DNA from: Alphaproteobacteria bacterium
GTDB taxonomy: Bacteria > Pseudomonadota > Alphaproteobacteria > Micavibrionales > UBA2020
Length of the DNA stretch: 14,614 nucleotides
Assembly: GCA_029266795.1 (NCBI GenBank)
Contig: JAQSWE010000022.1
Span: forward strand, 1-14,614
Direction: 5' to 3'
Position numbers and translations under genes: made by a program. This document shows, piece by piece, positions 1 to 7,108 of the stretch (the first letter of the stretch is position 1; the number at the start of each line of letters is the position of its first letter). Below the pieces are notes generated by a model. It searched no databases, was not told the DNA's origin, and was given only the letters and a program-made list of their open reading frames with translations.

Positions 1-186
1 AAGGATAAAGTCCATGCGCTGGAAAGCCCTGCCGCGCTTGCGCCGATGATCGCCGATATCGTCAAGCCCGGCGATTTCGTCATCTGCCTTGGCGCAGGGA
101 CGATCACCAACTGGGCCTATGCGCTGCCGAAGGAGCTGGAGCAGATCTGGGGCCTTCACGCAAAAAAGGCTAACGGGACGAAATAA
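1..186 (+). CDS. murC: UDP-N-acetylmuramate--L-alanine ligase, C-terminal end (partial)
   Basis: Only the last 61 codons are present; the gene enters from the left edge. MurC is the cytoplasmic Mur ligase that adds L-alanine to UDP-MurNAc using ATP. The visible part is the end of the C-terminal Rossmann-like domain: 'GDFVICLGAGTITNWAYALP' matches the typical MurC ending in which a glycine/alanine-rich strand-loop is followed by 'WAxxLPxxL'. The frame ends at TAA 184-186, and one nucleotide later the murB ATG begins, which fits the usual murC-murB order of the dcw cluster and suggests translational coupling. A longer murB frame reading from position 89 overlaps this end but is not needed. Assignment is from the short motif plus context. 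Confidence 0.9.
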   Translation, partial: KDKVHALESPAALAPMIADIVKPGDFVICLGAGTITNWAYALPKELEQIWGLHAKKANGTK

Positions 187-187
187 C

Positions 188-1180
188 ATGTCCGCGACGA
201 TTTCGCCCCGAGACCCAGACGGATTCCGCTTCCCGCCCGGCCTCATCGAACGGCTGCCGGAGGTGGCTGGACGCCTGACCGAAAATTCCGCGCTCGGCCA
301 TATGACATGGTTCGGCGTCGGCGGGCCTGCGGAAGTGCTGTTCAAGCCGGAAGACCGCGAAGACCTTATCAATTTCATCACCCATTGCCCGAAAGACATT
401 CCCATCACCATGCTGGGCGTGGCATCGAACCTGATCATCCGCGACGGTGGCGTGCCGGGGGTGGTCATCCGCCTGGGCCGCGAATTTGCGGGGATCGAGG
501 CGGAGGGCACGAATGTGACGGCAGGCGCAGCCGCGCTCGATATGAACGTCGCGCTCACCGCCGCCAAGCATGAAATCGCCGGCCTTGAATTCCTCTCCGG
601 CATTCCCGGTACCATCGGCGGCGCGCTGCGCATGAATGCGGGTGCCTATGGCGGGGAGACGAAAGACGCGCTGATCACGGCGGAAGTGCTGTTCCGCGAC
701 GGCACGGTCAAAAGCATGACGCCGGAAGAAATGGGGCTTTCCTATCGCCATAACGACCTGCCGACGGATGTGATTTTCATCTCTGCCCTGCTGAAAGGCC
801 GCGCGGGAGACAAATCGGAAATCGAAGCCAAGATGGACGAGATCAAGACCAAGCGCGCCGAAAGCCAGCCGATCCGCACGAAAACGGGCGGTTCCACCTT
901 CGCCAATCCCGACGGCCACCGCGCATGGCAGCTGGTCGACGAAGCGGGTTGCCGCGGGTTCAAGCTGGGCGGCGCGGAGATTTCCAACCTGCATTGCAAC
1001 TTCATGATCAACACCGGCGGCGCGACCGCCGCCGATATCGAGCGTCTGGGCGAAGAAGTGCGCAAACGTGTTGCCGAAAAGTCGGGCGTCATGTTACGGT
1101 GGGAAATCAAGCGCATCGGCATTCCGCTTGAAAAAGACCACGACATTTTAGAATTCATGAAGCGGGAAGCATCCCAGTAA
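188..1180 (+). CDS. murB: UDP-N-acetylenolpyruvoylglucosamine reductase
   Basis: MurB is the cytoplasmic FAD enzyme that reduces enolpyruvyl-UDP-GlcNAc to UDP-MurNAc with NADPH. The protein is 330 residues. Visible in order: an N-terminal 'WFGVGGPAEVLF' strand (about 41-52), the FAD-binding 'LGVASNLIIRDGG' loop (76-88; Ala where Gly is usual before Ser-Asn), 'GLEFLSGIPGTIGGALRMNA' (132-151), the 'SYRH' motif (185-188), 'GGSTFANP' with the catalytic serine near 236, 'GAEISNLHCNFMIN' (262-275), and the C-terminal 'LRWEIKRIG' with the likely catalytic Glu 306. I chose ATG 188 because it follows the murC stop by one base and gives family length; the open frame back to 89 only adds residues read out of frame from murC. 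The ribosome site (GGGACGA) is weak, so coupling to murC is likely. The stop overlaps the ddl start as TAATG. Confidence 0.95.
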   Translation: MSATISPRDPDGFRFPPGLIERLPEVAGRLTENSALGHMTWFGVGGPAEVLFKPEDREDLINFITHCPKDIPITMLGVASNLIIRDGGVPGVVIRLGREFAGIEAEGTNVTAGAAALDMNVALTAAKHEIAGLEFLSGIPGTIGGALRMNAGAYGGETKDALITAEVLFRDGTVKSMTPEEMGLSYRHNDLPTDVIFISALLKGRAGDKSEIEAKMDEIKTKRAESQPIRTKTGGSTFANPDGHRAWQLVDEAGCRGFKLGGAEISNLHCNFMINTGGATAADIERLGEEVRKRVAEKSGVMLRWEIKRIGIPLEKDHDILEFMKREASQ

Positions 1181-2118
1181 TGGCCAAGACGGTTGCAGTA
1201 TTGAAGGGCGGTTGGTCGTCGGAGCGCGAAGTTTCGCTGTCCTCCGGCGCCGAATGCGCCAAAGCACTCCGCCAAAAAGGCTATGACGTCAAAGAGATAG
1301 ATGTGAAGCGCGACCTGATGGACCTCGTCCGCCAGCTCTCCCCCGCGCCCGACGCCGTTTTCAACGCGCTGCACGGCACTTGGGGCGAAGACGGCTGCGT
1401 GCAGGGCGTACTGGAAATCATGGGCATTCCTTACACCCATTCCGGCCCGCTTGCCTCGGCGCTCGCCATGAACAAGCAAAAGGCAAAAGAAGTGCTGAAG
1501 CCGCTGGGCGTTCCCTGCCCCGAGGGCGAGCTGCTGCATATCGACGATATCCGCAAAGGCAAAGTGCCGTTCAAGCAGCCCTATGTCGTGAAGCCGAACA
1601 ATGAAGGCTCGTCGGTCGGCGTATATATTGTGCGTCAGGGCGACAACAAGCCGCCGCTCGGCCTCGATAAATGGGCATACGGCCCTTATGCATTGGTGGA
1701 AAAATACATTCCCGGCCGCGAATTGTCGGTGGGCGTGATGGGAAAACGCGGCGAGAAGCCACGCGCTTTGACCGTTACGGAAATCAGCACGAATTTAGAT
1801 TTCTACAATTACGAAGCGAAATATGCCGCCGGCGGATCGGTTCACACCGTCCCTGCCGCTATTTCCCGCGAAGTCTTCGACGAAGCCTTGCGCATCGCCG
1901 CCTTCGCGCATGAAAATTTAGGCTGCACGGGTGTCACGCGCAGCGATTTCAGGTACAATGACAACGAGCCGGGTGTTTCGGGGCTTTTCTATCTCGAAAC
2001 AAATACGCAACCCGGCATGACGCCGACTTCGCTGGTTCCGGAGCAGGCGTTGCACATGGGGATGAGTTTTGGGGATCTTGTGGAGTGGCTCGTCGAAAAC
2101 GCGGCGGTCCATACCTAG
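1180..2118 (+). CDS. ddl: D-alanine--D-alanine ligase
   Basis: Ddl joins two D-alanines with ATP, giving the dipeptide that MurF adds to the muropeptide precursor. The 312-residue length is usual for the DdlB type. Motifs in order: 'GGWSSEREVSLSSG' (10-23) with the catalytic Glu 15; 'HGTWGEDGCVQG' (65-76); the ATP-grasp lysine strand 'VVKPNNEGSSVGV' (136-148); 'VEKYIPGRELSVGV' (173-186); 'FYNYEAKY' (208-215) with the conserved active-site tyrosine; and the metal-binding 'LETNTQPGMTPTSLVPEQA' near the end, Glu 273 and Asn 275 being the expected ligands. The ATG shares its A with the murB stop (TAATG), so the two are probably co-translated by termination-reinitiation. Twenty nucleotides separate it from ftsQ. 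Confidence 0.96.
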   Translation: MAKTVAVLKGGWSSEREVSLSSGAECAKALRQKGYDVKEIDVKRDLMDLVRQLSPAPDAVFNALHGTWGEDGCVQGVLEIMGIPYTHSGPLASALAMNKQKAKEVLKPLGVPCPEGELLHIDDIRKGKVPFKQPYVVKPNNEGSSVGVYIVRQGDNKPPLGLDKWAYGPYALVEKYIPGRELSVGVMGKRGEKPRALTVTEISTNLDFYNYEAKYAAGGSVHTVPAAISREVFDEALRIAAFAHENLGCTGVTRSDFRYNDNEPGVSGLFYLETNTQPGMTPTSLVPEQALHMGMSFGDLVEWLVENAAVHT

Positions 2119-2138
2119 AGATCAAGACTTGGGGATAG

Positions 2139-2960
2139 ATGAAGCTGTTCAAAAAGCGCGAAGCACCGCTGTCGCGCCGGAGCATGCGACTTTGGCTGCT
2201 CCGATTCCGTAAAGTTGGGATCGTCATGATCGCTGTCGGCGTTATCGCCGGGGCGGGCGTTTCCTGCTGGAATAACGGCACCTTCGGCAAAATCCAGAAC
2301 TGGGCGCATGAAAAAACCCTGTCCGTGACCGCGGGCATGGGCTTCAAGGTAAAAGACATCATCATCACCGGGCGCAACCGCGTTTCCGCGCCGGAACTGC
2401 TCGACGCACTCGGCATCAAGCAGGGCGATCCGATTTTCAACGCCGATATCGCAAGCGCACAGCTCGCCCTCTCCGAAATTTCCTGGGTCAAGGATGTGTC
2501 GGTGACGCGCCGCCTACCCGATGCCATCCATATTGAACTCACCGAACGCCAGCCCGTCGCGCTGTGGCAGTACCAGAAAAAGATTTCCGTCATCGACATC
2601 AACGGCCGCGCGCTGACCGCGAAGAACCTCGACAAATACCGCGACCTGCCGCTGGTCGTGGGTGAAACCGCGCCATTGCATGTCGCGCCGCTGCTCGACC
2701 TGCTGCGCGCGGAGCCTGTGATTGCGAACCAGCTGGCATCGGCCAGCCGCATCGGCGGCCGCCGCTGGGATTTGCGCCTGAAAAACGGCGTCATCGTGAA
2801 ATTGCCGGAGAAAGACACCGAACTCGCGCTGCGCAAGCTGGCGGCGGGGGCGGAAACGGACGGCCTGTTTGAAAAAAATATACTCGGCATCGACCTGCGC
2901 ATTCCCGACCAGATGGTTGTGGATGCGGTGACCTCGGCACCGGTAAAAAAAACGATATAA
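2139..2960 (+). CDS. ftsQ: Cell division protein FtsQ
   Basis: FtsQ is a bitopic inner-membrane divisome protein that links the cytoplasmic Z-ring proteins to the periplasmic synthases through FtsB/FtsL. The 273-residue product has a basic cytoplasmic tail (about 1-24), one hydrophobic segment 'VGIVMIAVGVIAGAGVSCW' (about 26-44), a POTRA domain starting at 'VKDIIITGRNRVSAPELLDA' and running to about residue 145 ('IHIELTERQPVALWQ'), and the FtsQ/DivIB C-terminal domain with 'ISVIDINGRAL' and 'LPLVVGE'. ATG 2139 is preceded by GGGGA at a short spacing. The position between ddl and ftsA is canonical. The last codons run into an A-rich tract that continues into the ftsA leader. Confidence 0.95.
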   Translation: MKLFKKREAPLSRRSMRLWLLRFRKVGIVMIAVGVIAGAGVSCWNNGTFGKIQNWAHEKTLSVTAGMGFKVKDIIITGRNRVSAPELLDALGIKQGDPIFNADIASAQLALSEISWVKDVSVTRRLPDAIHIELTERQPVALWQYQKKISVIDINGRALTAKNLDKYRDLPLVVGETAPLHVAPLLDLLRAEPVIANQLASASRIGGRRWDLRLKNGVIVKLPEKDTELALRKLAAGAETDGLFEKNILGIDLRIPDQMVVDAVTSAPVKKTI

Positions 2961-2983
2961 ATAATAAAAAACGATAAAAAAAG
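2945..2983 (+). promoter_or_regulatory. A-rich ftsA leader with a repeated AAAAAACGATA motif
   Basis: The 44-nt gap between ftsQ and ftsA is almost pure A/T in a GC-rich setting. It and the last ftsQ codons contain two direct copies of AAAAAACGATA, at 2947-2957 and 2966-2976. A TATAAA sequence at 2956-2961 would fit a sigma-70 -10 element, but no credible -35 sits 16-18 nt upstream. The second copy extends to AAAAAACGATAAAAAAAG (2966-2983), ending 21 nt before the ftsA ATG; nearly the same string lies at the same distance from the small gene at 13676. Roles could be a weak internal promoter or an unstructured A-rich standby site for ribosomes. The repeat is seen; the role is inferred. Confidence 0.4.
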
Positions 2984-3004
2984 CACACGAAGCGAGGAAA
3001 AAAG

Positions 3005-4405
3005 ATGAAGAAGAATCCCCCACAGGCGGAATCCGTTTCGACCACTGGCCAGAACGCAACCGGAACGCCGGTGCAGCTGCCCGCGAACAGCCAGAAAACC
3101 ACGCTGAAACCGGCGGCACGCAGCAAACAGGAAAACCTGTTTTCCCGCAACATCATCGCCGGCATCGATATCGGGTCGTCGAAAATCGTCTGCTTCATCG
3201 CCGAGATCAAGAGCCACGGCACGATCGAGGTCATCGGCATCGGCCATCAGGCATCCAAGGGCGTCCGCGCCGGCACCATTATCGACCTGAAGGCCTGCGA
3301 AACCGCCATCGCCCATGCTGTCGAGGCTGCCGAGCTGATGGCGAAATCGCATCTGCAGGGCCAGCCGATCAAATCCGTATTCGTGAACATCGCGGGGCAG
3401 CACACGCTGTCGCACCGCCTGCCCGTGAATGTGCGCATCTCCGGCCATGAAGTGTCGGAGCGCGATGTGCGCAACGCATTGGCGCAGAGCCGCAACGTGG
3501 CGGTCGCCGGCCGCGACGAGCTGATCCATATCATCGCCGCGAATTTTTCCATCGATAAACAAAAAGGCATCCTGGAGCCGATCGGCATGACCGGCCAGAG
3601 CCTTGACGTCACGCTCAGCCCCGTGACCGCCATGCTGCCCGTCACGCGCAACATCGCAACGGTGATGCACCAGAACCATCTGGAAGTGGAAGGGTACTGC
3701 GCATCTTCCTACGCCGCAGGCCTCGCCACGCTGGTGGAAGACGAAAAAAATCTCGGCTGCACCGTGATCGACATGGGCGGTGGATCAACCAATATCGGCG
3801 TGTTTTCCGAGGGAAAACTGGTATATACCTCGGCGGTCGCACTCGGCGGCCAGCATGTGACGAATGATATCGCCATCGGCCTGACCACATCGCTTGCGGA
3901 TGCGGAACGCATCAAGACGCTGTACGGCGCGGCGCAGACGACGCATATGGACGACACGGCAACGATCGACGTGCCGCCGGTAGGCGAAGAAGAACATTCG
4001 CAGCCGAATTACGTGCCGAAGTCATATCTGTGCGGCATCATCCAGCCGCGCATCGAGGAAACATTCGAGCATGTGCGCGCAAAACTTGTCGATCACGGCA
4101 TCGATAAAATCGCGGGCCGCCGCGTTGTGTTGACGGGCGGCGCATCGCAACTGCCGGGCCTTTGCGACATCGCGAAATTAATTCTCGACAAGCAGGTGCG
4201 CCTCGGCCGCCCGCAAAAAATCAAAGGTCTTGCAGAAGCAACAGGAGGTCCGGCGTTTTCTGCCTGCGCGGGACTCCTTCATTACGCGGCTGAACACGCG
4301 GAAGAAATTCCGCGCGCCCAGCAATCTTACGGCTTCAACCTCGGGATGGGCTTTTCCGGCAACGTGCTGCAAAAGGTCACCCATTGGTTGAAGGAGAATT
4401 GGTAA
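3005..4405 (+). CDS. ftsA: Cell division protein FtsA
   Basis: FtsA is the actin-like ATPase that tethers FtsZ filaments to the inner membrane and recruits later divisome proteins. The 466-residue product has the phosphate-1 loop 'IAGIDIGSSKIVCF' (51-64), the FtsA-specific 1C subdomain (roughly 130-215), phosphate-2 'VIDMGGGSTNIGVF' (254-267), the adenosine motif 'VVLTGGASQLPGL' (374-386), and a C-terminal amphipathic helix 'NVLQKVTHWLKENW' that is the expected membrane-targeting sequence. About 48 residues rich in Ser, Thr, Gln and Pro precede the actin fold. There is no other Met before the fold, and a good ribosome site (GCGAGG) precedes ATG 3005, so this extension is probably real. It follows ftsQ by 44 nt and precedes ftsZ by 171 nt. 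Confidence 0.96.
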   Translation: MKKNPPQAESVSTTGQNATGTPVQLPANSQKTTLKPAARSKQENLFSRNIIAGIDIGSSKIVCFIAEIKSHGTIEVIGIGHQASKGVRAGTIIDLKACETAIAHAVEAAELMAKSHLQGQPIKSVFVNIAGQHTLSHRLPVNVRISGHEVSERDVRNALAQSRNVAVAGRDELIHIIAANFSIDKQKGILEPIGMTGQSLDVTLSPVTAMLPVTRNIATVMHQNHLEVEGYCASSYAAGLATLVEDEKNLGCTVIDMGGGSTNIGVFSEGKLVYTSAVALGGQHVTNDIAIGLTTSLADAERIKTLYGAAQTTHMDDTATIDVPPVGEEEHSQPNYVPKSYLCGIIQPRIEETFEHVRAKLVDHGIDKIAGRRVVLTGGASQLPGLCDIAKLILDKQVRLGRPQKIKGLAEATGGPAFSACAGLLHYAAEHAEEIPRAQQSYGFNLGMGFSGNVLQKVTHWLKENW

Positions 4406-4510
4406 GCGACTCAACACACAACGTCTTTTGCTTTTCGGCGCTTCCCTGTCTCGATTTTCGGCTTTTATTCGGGGAAATGAATGGTCAAAAAAAGTGCAAC
4501 TTCAATGCAA

Positions 4511-4551
4511 TATGACTCTGGAAAGCATGATTCGACTTAATATAGAATCAT
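4511..4551 (+). promoter_or_regulatory. Candidate ftsZ promoter with GANTC cluster and 7-bp dyad
   Basis: The 171-nt ftsA-ftsZ gap holds four GANTC sites: GACTC 4408-4412, GACTC 4514-4518, GATTC 4529-4533 and GAATC 4545-4549. The last two lie inside a perfect inverted repeat, ATGATTC (4527-4533) and GAATCAT (4545-4551), whose 11-nt spacer contains a -10-like TAATAT (4538-4543). ATGACT (4512-4517) is a poor -35 match at a long 20-nt spacing, as might suit an activator-dependent promoter. GANTC is the target of the cell-cycle methylase CcrM, and in Caulobacter ftsZ expression depends on CcrM methylation and GcrA. An 8-bp direct repeat TTTTCGGC lies upstream (4432-4439, 4455-4462). The sites are seen; promoter function and GcrA control are inferred. 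Confidence 0.6.
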
Positions 4552-4576
4552 CAAATCGAAGCGGAGGACAAAAACA

Positions 4577-6370
4577 ATGGCTATCAACATAAGAATGCAA
4601 ACACAGACGAACAGACTGAAACCGAAGATCACCGTCATTGGTGTCGGCGGCGCGGGCGGCAATGCCGTCAACAACATGATCAACTCCGGCCTTGAAGGCT
4701 GCGAGTTCCTCGTGTGCAACACGGACGCGCAAGCGCTCGAAGGAAATGAAGCCGCCCATAAAATCCAGCTCGGCGTGAATGTCACGCGCGGCCTGGGCGC
4801 CGGTGCAAATCCCGAGATCGGCTGCGCAGCCGCTGAAGAATCAATCGACGAAATCCTGGCTTATCTCGAAGGCTCGAACATGGTGTTCGTGACCTGCGGC
4901 ATGGGCGGCGGCACCGGTACCGGCGCTGCTCCGGTGATTGCGGCTGCCGCGCGCGAAGCGGGCATCCTCACCATCGGCGTCGTCACCAAGCCCTTCCACT
5001 TCGAAGGCACGCATCGCATGAAGCTGGCGGAAAACGGCATTGCGGAGCTGCAAAAGCATGTGGATACGCTGATCATCATCCCCAACCAGAACCTCTTCCG
5101 CATCGCGAACGAGAAAACCACGTTCGCCGACGCGTTCAAGATGGCCGACGAAGTCCTGCAATCCGGCGTGCGCGGCGTGACCGACCTCATGGTCATGCCG
5201 GGCCTCATCAACCTTGACTTTGCGGACGTCCGCACCGTCATGGCCGAGATGGGCAAAGCCATGATGGGCACCGGCACGGGCGAAGGCGAACGCCGCGCGA
5301 TCGAGGCTGCTGAAGCCGCGATCTCGAACCCGCTGCTGGACGATGTCTCGATGAAAGGCGCTAGAGGCGTGCTGATCAACGTCATCGGCGGCCTCGACAT
5401 GACGCTGTTCGAAGTTGATGAAGCCATCAACCGCGTGCGCGACGAAGTCGATGCCGACGCCAACATCATCTTCGGCTCGACCTTCGACCAGACCATGAAC
5501 GGCAAGATGCGCGTGTCCGTCGTCGCAACCGGCATCGAAGCCGCTGTCGGCGTACAGGCGCGTCCCCTGCATCTCGCAGGTTCCAACGTGGAACCTTCGC
5601 GTCGCGGCGGCCTGCCCCAGACGAAACCTGCTGCAACGACCGGCTACACCGCCTACAGCCAGACGCCCCGTGCGCCTGCTGTGCGCGAAAGCCACAGCGT
5701 TGCGACCGGCGGCTACACCGGCGGCGTTCCTGCTTCCATCCTGCCCCAAGCGGCGGCTTCCCGCCCCGTGGTTCAGGCATCGGCAGTGACGCAGCCCGCA
5801 ACCGCACAACGCGCCGGCACGCCTGCAACCGCAGGCGAAGGCTGGGAGCGTTCGGCAGAAGCAGAAACGGCCCAAGTTGGCCATGCCGCCTCGACATCTT
5901 ACGCGCCTGCCGCCACGGCAACCGCGCGCAAGCTGAACGAGGACATGGACGACCTGTCCTACACAACCAAGCCCGCAACGCCGCCCGTGACGCAGAACTA
6001 TCCGCATCGCGAAGTGGCGGCACAGCCGGCGCAACGCCCTGTGGCTCCGCAGCCGCAGGCGAAGCGTGTCGGCGGCAGCTTCATCCCGCCCAAACCGCTT
6101 GATCCCCGCCAGCCTTCGGGCACCGGCGCGGACCTGTTCGGCGGCGAGACGCTGTCGGCGCCCAAAGTTGACACCACGGAAAAGCAGCAGAAGAAGTCTC
6201 CTTCACTGTTTGAACGCTTCACGCTGCAGCGGAAGGAGGAAGTTGTTACGGCTCCCGCCCCCGTGCAATCGCGTGCGATCGAAGGCACAAACCTTTCGGT
6301 TGAAGCAGGCGGCAAGCAGGACGAAGACGAGCTGGACATTCCCGCCTTCCTGAGACGGCAGGCGAACTGA
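4577..6370 (+). CDS. ftsZ: Cell division protein FtsZ
   Basis: FtsZ is the tubulin-like GTPase that polymerises into the Z-ring. The globular domain shows 'VIGVGGAGGNAVNNM' (20-34), the tubulin signature 'GGGTGTGA' (110-117), and the T7 synergy loop 'NLDFADV' (212-218) with Asp 214 and Asp 217, which complete the active site of the next subunit. After about residue 330 comes a linker of some 250 residues rich in Ala, Pro, Thr and Gln, then the conserved C-terminal peptide 'DELDIPAFLRRQAN' (584-597) that binds FtsA and other partners. The length of 597 is far above E. coli (383) but typical of Alphaproteobacteria with long linkers. ATG 4577 has a strong ribosome site (GGAGG, 4562-4566). A terminator follows 27 nt after the stop, ending the division cluster. 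Confidence 0.98.
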   Translation: MAINIRMQTQTNRLKPKITVIGVGGAGGNAVNNMINSGLEGCEFLVCNTDAQALEGNEAAHKIQLGVNVTRGLGAGANPEIGCAAAEESIDEILAYLEGSNMVFVTCGMGGGTGTGAAPVIAAAAREAGILTIGVVTKPFHFEGTHRMKLAENGIAELQKHVDTLIIIPNQNLFRIANEKTTFADAFKMADEVLQSGVRGVTDLMVMPGLINLDFADVRTVMAEMGKAMMGTGTGEGERRAIEAAEAAISNPLLDDVSMKGARGVLINVIGGLDMTLFEVDEAINRVRDEVDADANIIFGSTFDQTMNGKMRVSVVATGIEAAVGVQARPLHLAGSNVEPSRRGGLPQTKPAATTGYTAYSQTPRAPAVRESHSVATGGYTGGVPASILPQAAASRPVVQASAVTQPATAQRAGTPATAGEGWERSAEAETAQVGHAASTSYAPAATATARKLNEDMDDLSYTTKPATPPVTQNYPHREVAAQPAQRPVAPQPQAKRVGGSFIPPKPLDPRQPSGTGADLFGGETLSAPKVDTTEKQQKKSPSLFERFTLQRKEEVVTAPAPVQSRAIEGTNLSVEAGGKQDEDELDIPAFLRRQAN

Positions 6371-6397
6371 TCCACGTCTTAAAAGACTCCGCTAGAG

Positions 6398-6430
6398 AAA
6401 ACCCCCGGGAGCGATCCCGGGGGTTTTTCT
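6398..6430 (+). terminator. Intrinsic terminator after ftsZ
   Basis: A perfect 13-bp stem: AAAACCCCCGGGA (6398-6410) pairs with TCCCGGGGGTTTT (6415-6427) around a GCGA loop, followed by more T. It lies 27 nt after the ftsZ stop and marks the end of the dcw transcript. Because the left arm starts with A residues it could also act weakly in the other direction. Confidence 0.93.
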
Positions 6431-6483
6431 TTGAGGGCGCAGGTCTGGTAAAGCCTTTATATCATTAAACAAAAAATATAGAT

Positions 6484-6497
6484 TTGACATAAATCAA
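6484..6497 (+). promoter_or_regulatory. FNR/FixK-like box upstream of the DUF1003 gene
   Basis: TTGAC-ATAA-ATCAA matches the FNR/FixK consensus TTGAY-N4-ATCAA; against TTGAT-N4-ATCAA it is 9 of 10. It sits in an AT-rich stretch 49 nt before the start codon. Two readings are possible. If a TAATTT at 6518-6523 is the -10, the box centre is about 40 nt upstream of the start point, which is the normal position for activation by FNR-family proteins. If instead TTGACA (6484-6489) is itself a -35, with CATATT (6507-6512) as -10 at 17-nt spacing, the box overlaps the promoter and could repress. Site seen; regulation inferred. Confidence 0.55.
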
Positions 6498-6545
6498 GCC
6501 TTTCTTCATATTGTCTGTAATTTTCGACGTATAGAAGGCCTCCCC

Positions 6546-7040
6546 ATGAGCAGCACCGAAACATCCAAACTCGCACTCTCCACTGCCGTGGAAAAGCCCA
6601 CCCTCAGCCAGCGTTTTGCCGATGCCGTGACGGGCACGATGGGGTCGTGGAATTTCGTGATCGGCCAGGCGGTCGTGCTGGCGGCATGGATCACGCTGAA
6701 CACTACCACCATCCTTCCCATCCCGCATTGGGACCCGAACCTGATTTTGCTCAACCTCGCGCTCTCGACCGAAGCCGCGTTTGCCGGCGCATTTATTTTG
6801 ATGAGCCAGAACCGCCGGTCGGAAAAAGACCGCGAGACGGCGGTGAATGATTATCAGGTCGACCTTGCCGCCGACGTCACGCTGAAAGAAATAAACCGTA
6901 AAATCGACACCATCCTCGCGGCGCTGCCGCCGGAACAGCTGAAGGCTGCGACAGACGCCCTGCGCGCCATTCCCGCTTCCACCAATGACAATGTGGATGC
7001 GGCAAAACCTGTGAAAAAGGCCGCAAATCCCGCGCCGTAG
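6546..7040 (+). CDS. DUF1003 family membrane protein
   Basis: This 164-residue protein fits the DUF1003 pattern: an N-terminal 'FADAVTGTMGSWNFVIGQ', a first membrane segment (about 37-54), 'HWDPNLILLNLALSTEAAFAGAFILMSQNR' spanning the second segment, then the charged 'EKDRETAVNDYQVDLAADVTLKEINRKIDTI'. The tail after about 140 is Ala/Pro/Lys rich and probably disordered. The family is an inner-membrane protein of unknown biochemical role; no catalytic motif is visible. ATG 6546 has a ribosome site (AGAAGG, 6533-6538). It is a single-gene unit between the ftsZ terminator and a bidirectional terminator, behind an FNR/FixK-like box, so its expression may respond to oxygen. It is not part of the usual ftsZ-lpxC neighbourhood. 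Confidence 0.85.
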   Translation: MSSTETSKLALSTAVEKPTLSQRFADAVTGTMGSWNFVIGQAVVLAAWITLNTTTILPIPHWDPNLILLNLALSTEAAFAGAFILMSQNRRSEKDRETAVNDYQVDLAADVTLKEINRKIDTILAALPPEQLKAATDALRAIPASTNDNVDAAKPVKKAANPAP

Positions 7041-7053
7041 CCAAATAACGCCA

Positions 7054-7097
7054 CAAACAAAAAAGCCCCGGCATTCCTGCTGGGGCTTTTTTGTTTG
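7054..7097. terminator. Bidirectional intrinsic terminator between convergent genes
   Basis: The left arm CAAACAAAAAAGCCCC (7054-7069) pairs perfectly with GGGGCTTTTTTGTTTG (7082-7097). A G-T wobble and GCA/TGC extend the stem inside to a 4-nt TTCC loop. Six T follow the GC core on either strand, so it can end both the DUF1003 transcript (stop at 7040) and the minus-strand gene whose stop is at 7109. Confidence 0.93.
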
Positions 7098-7108
7098 CGC
7101 GATCGCGC

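Noticed and set aside
89..187. Upstream extension of murB
   Set aside because: These codons overlap murC in another frame and resemble no MurB; ATG 188 gives normal length.
1949..3679. Long minus-strand open frame of 576 codons opposite ftsQ/ftsA
   Set aside because: It mirrors well-identified division genes, has no recognisable domain, and long antisense frames are expected from GC-rich codon use.
4841..6034. Minus-strand open frame of 397 codons opposite ftsZ
   Set aside because: Antisense shadow rich in Arg, His and Gly with no motif; the plus strand is clearly FtsZ.
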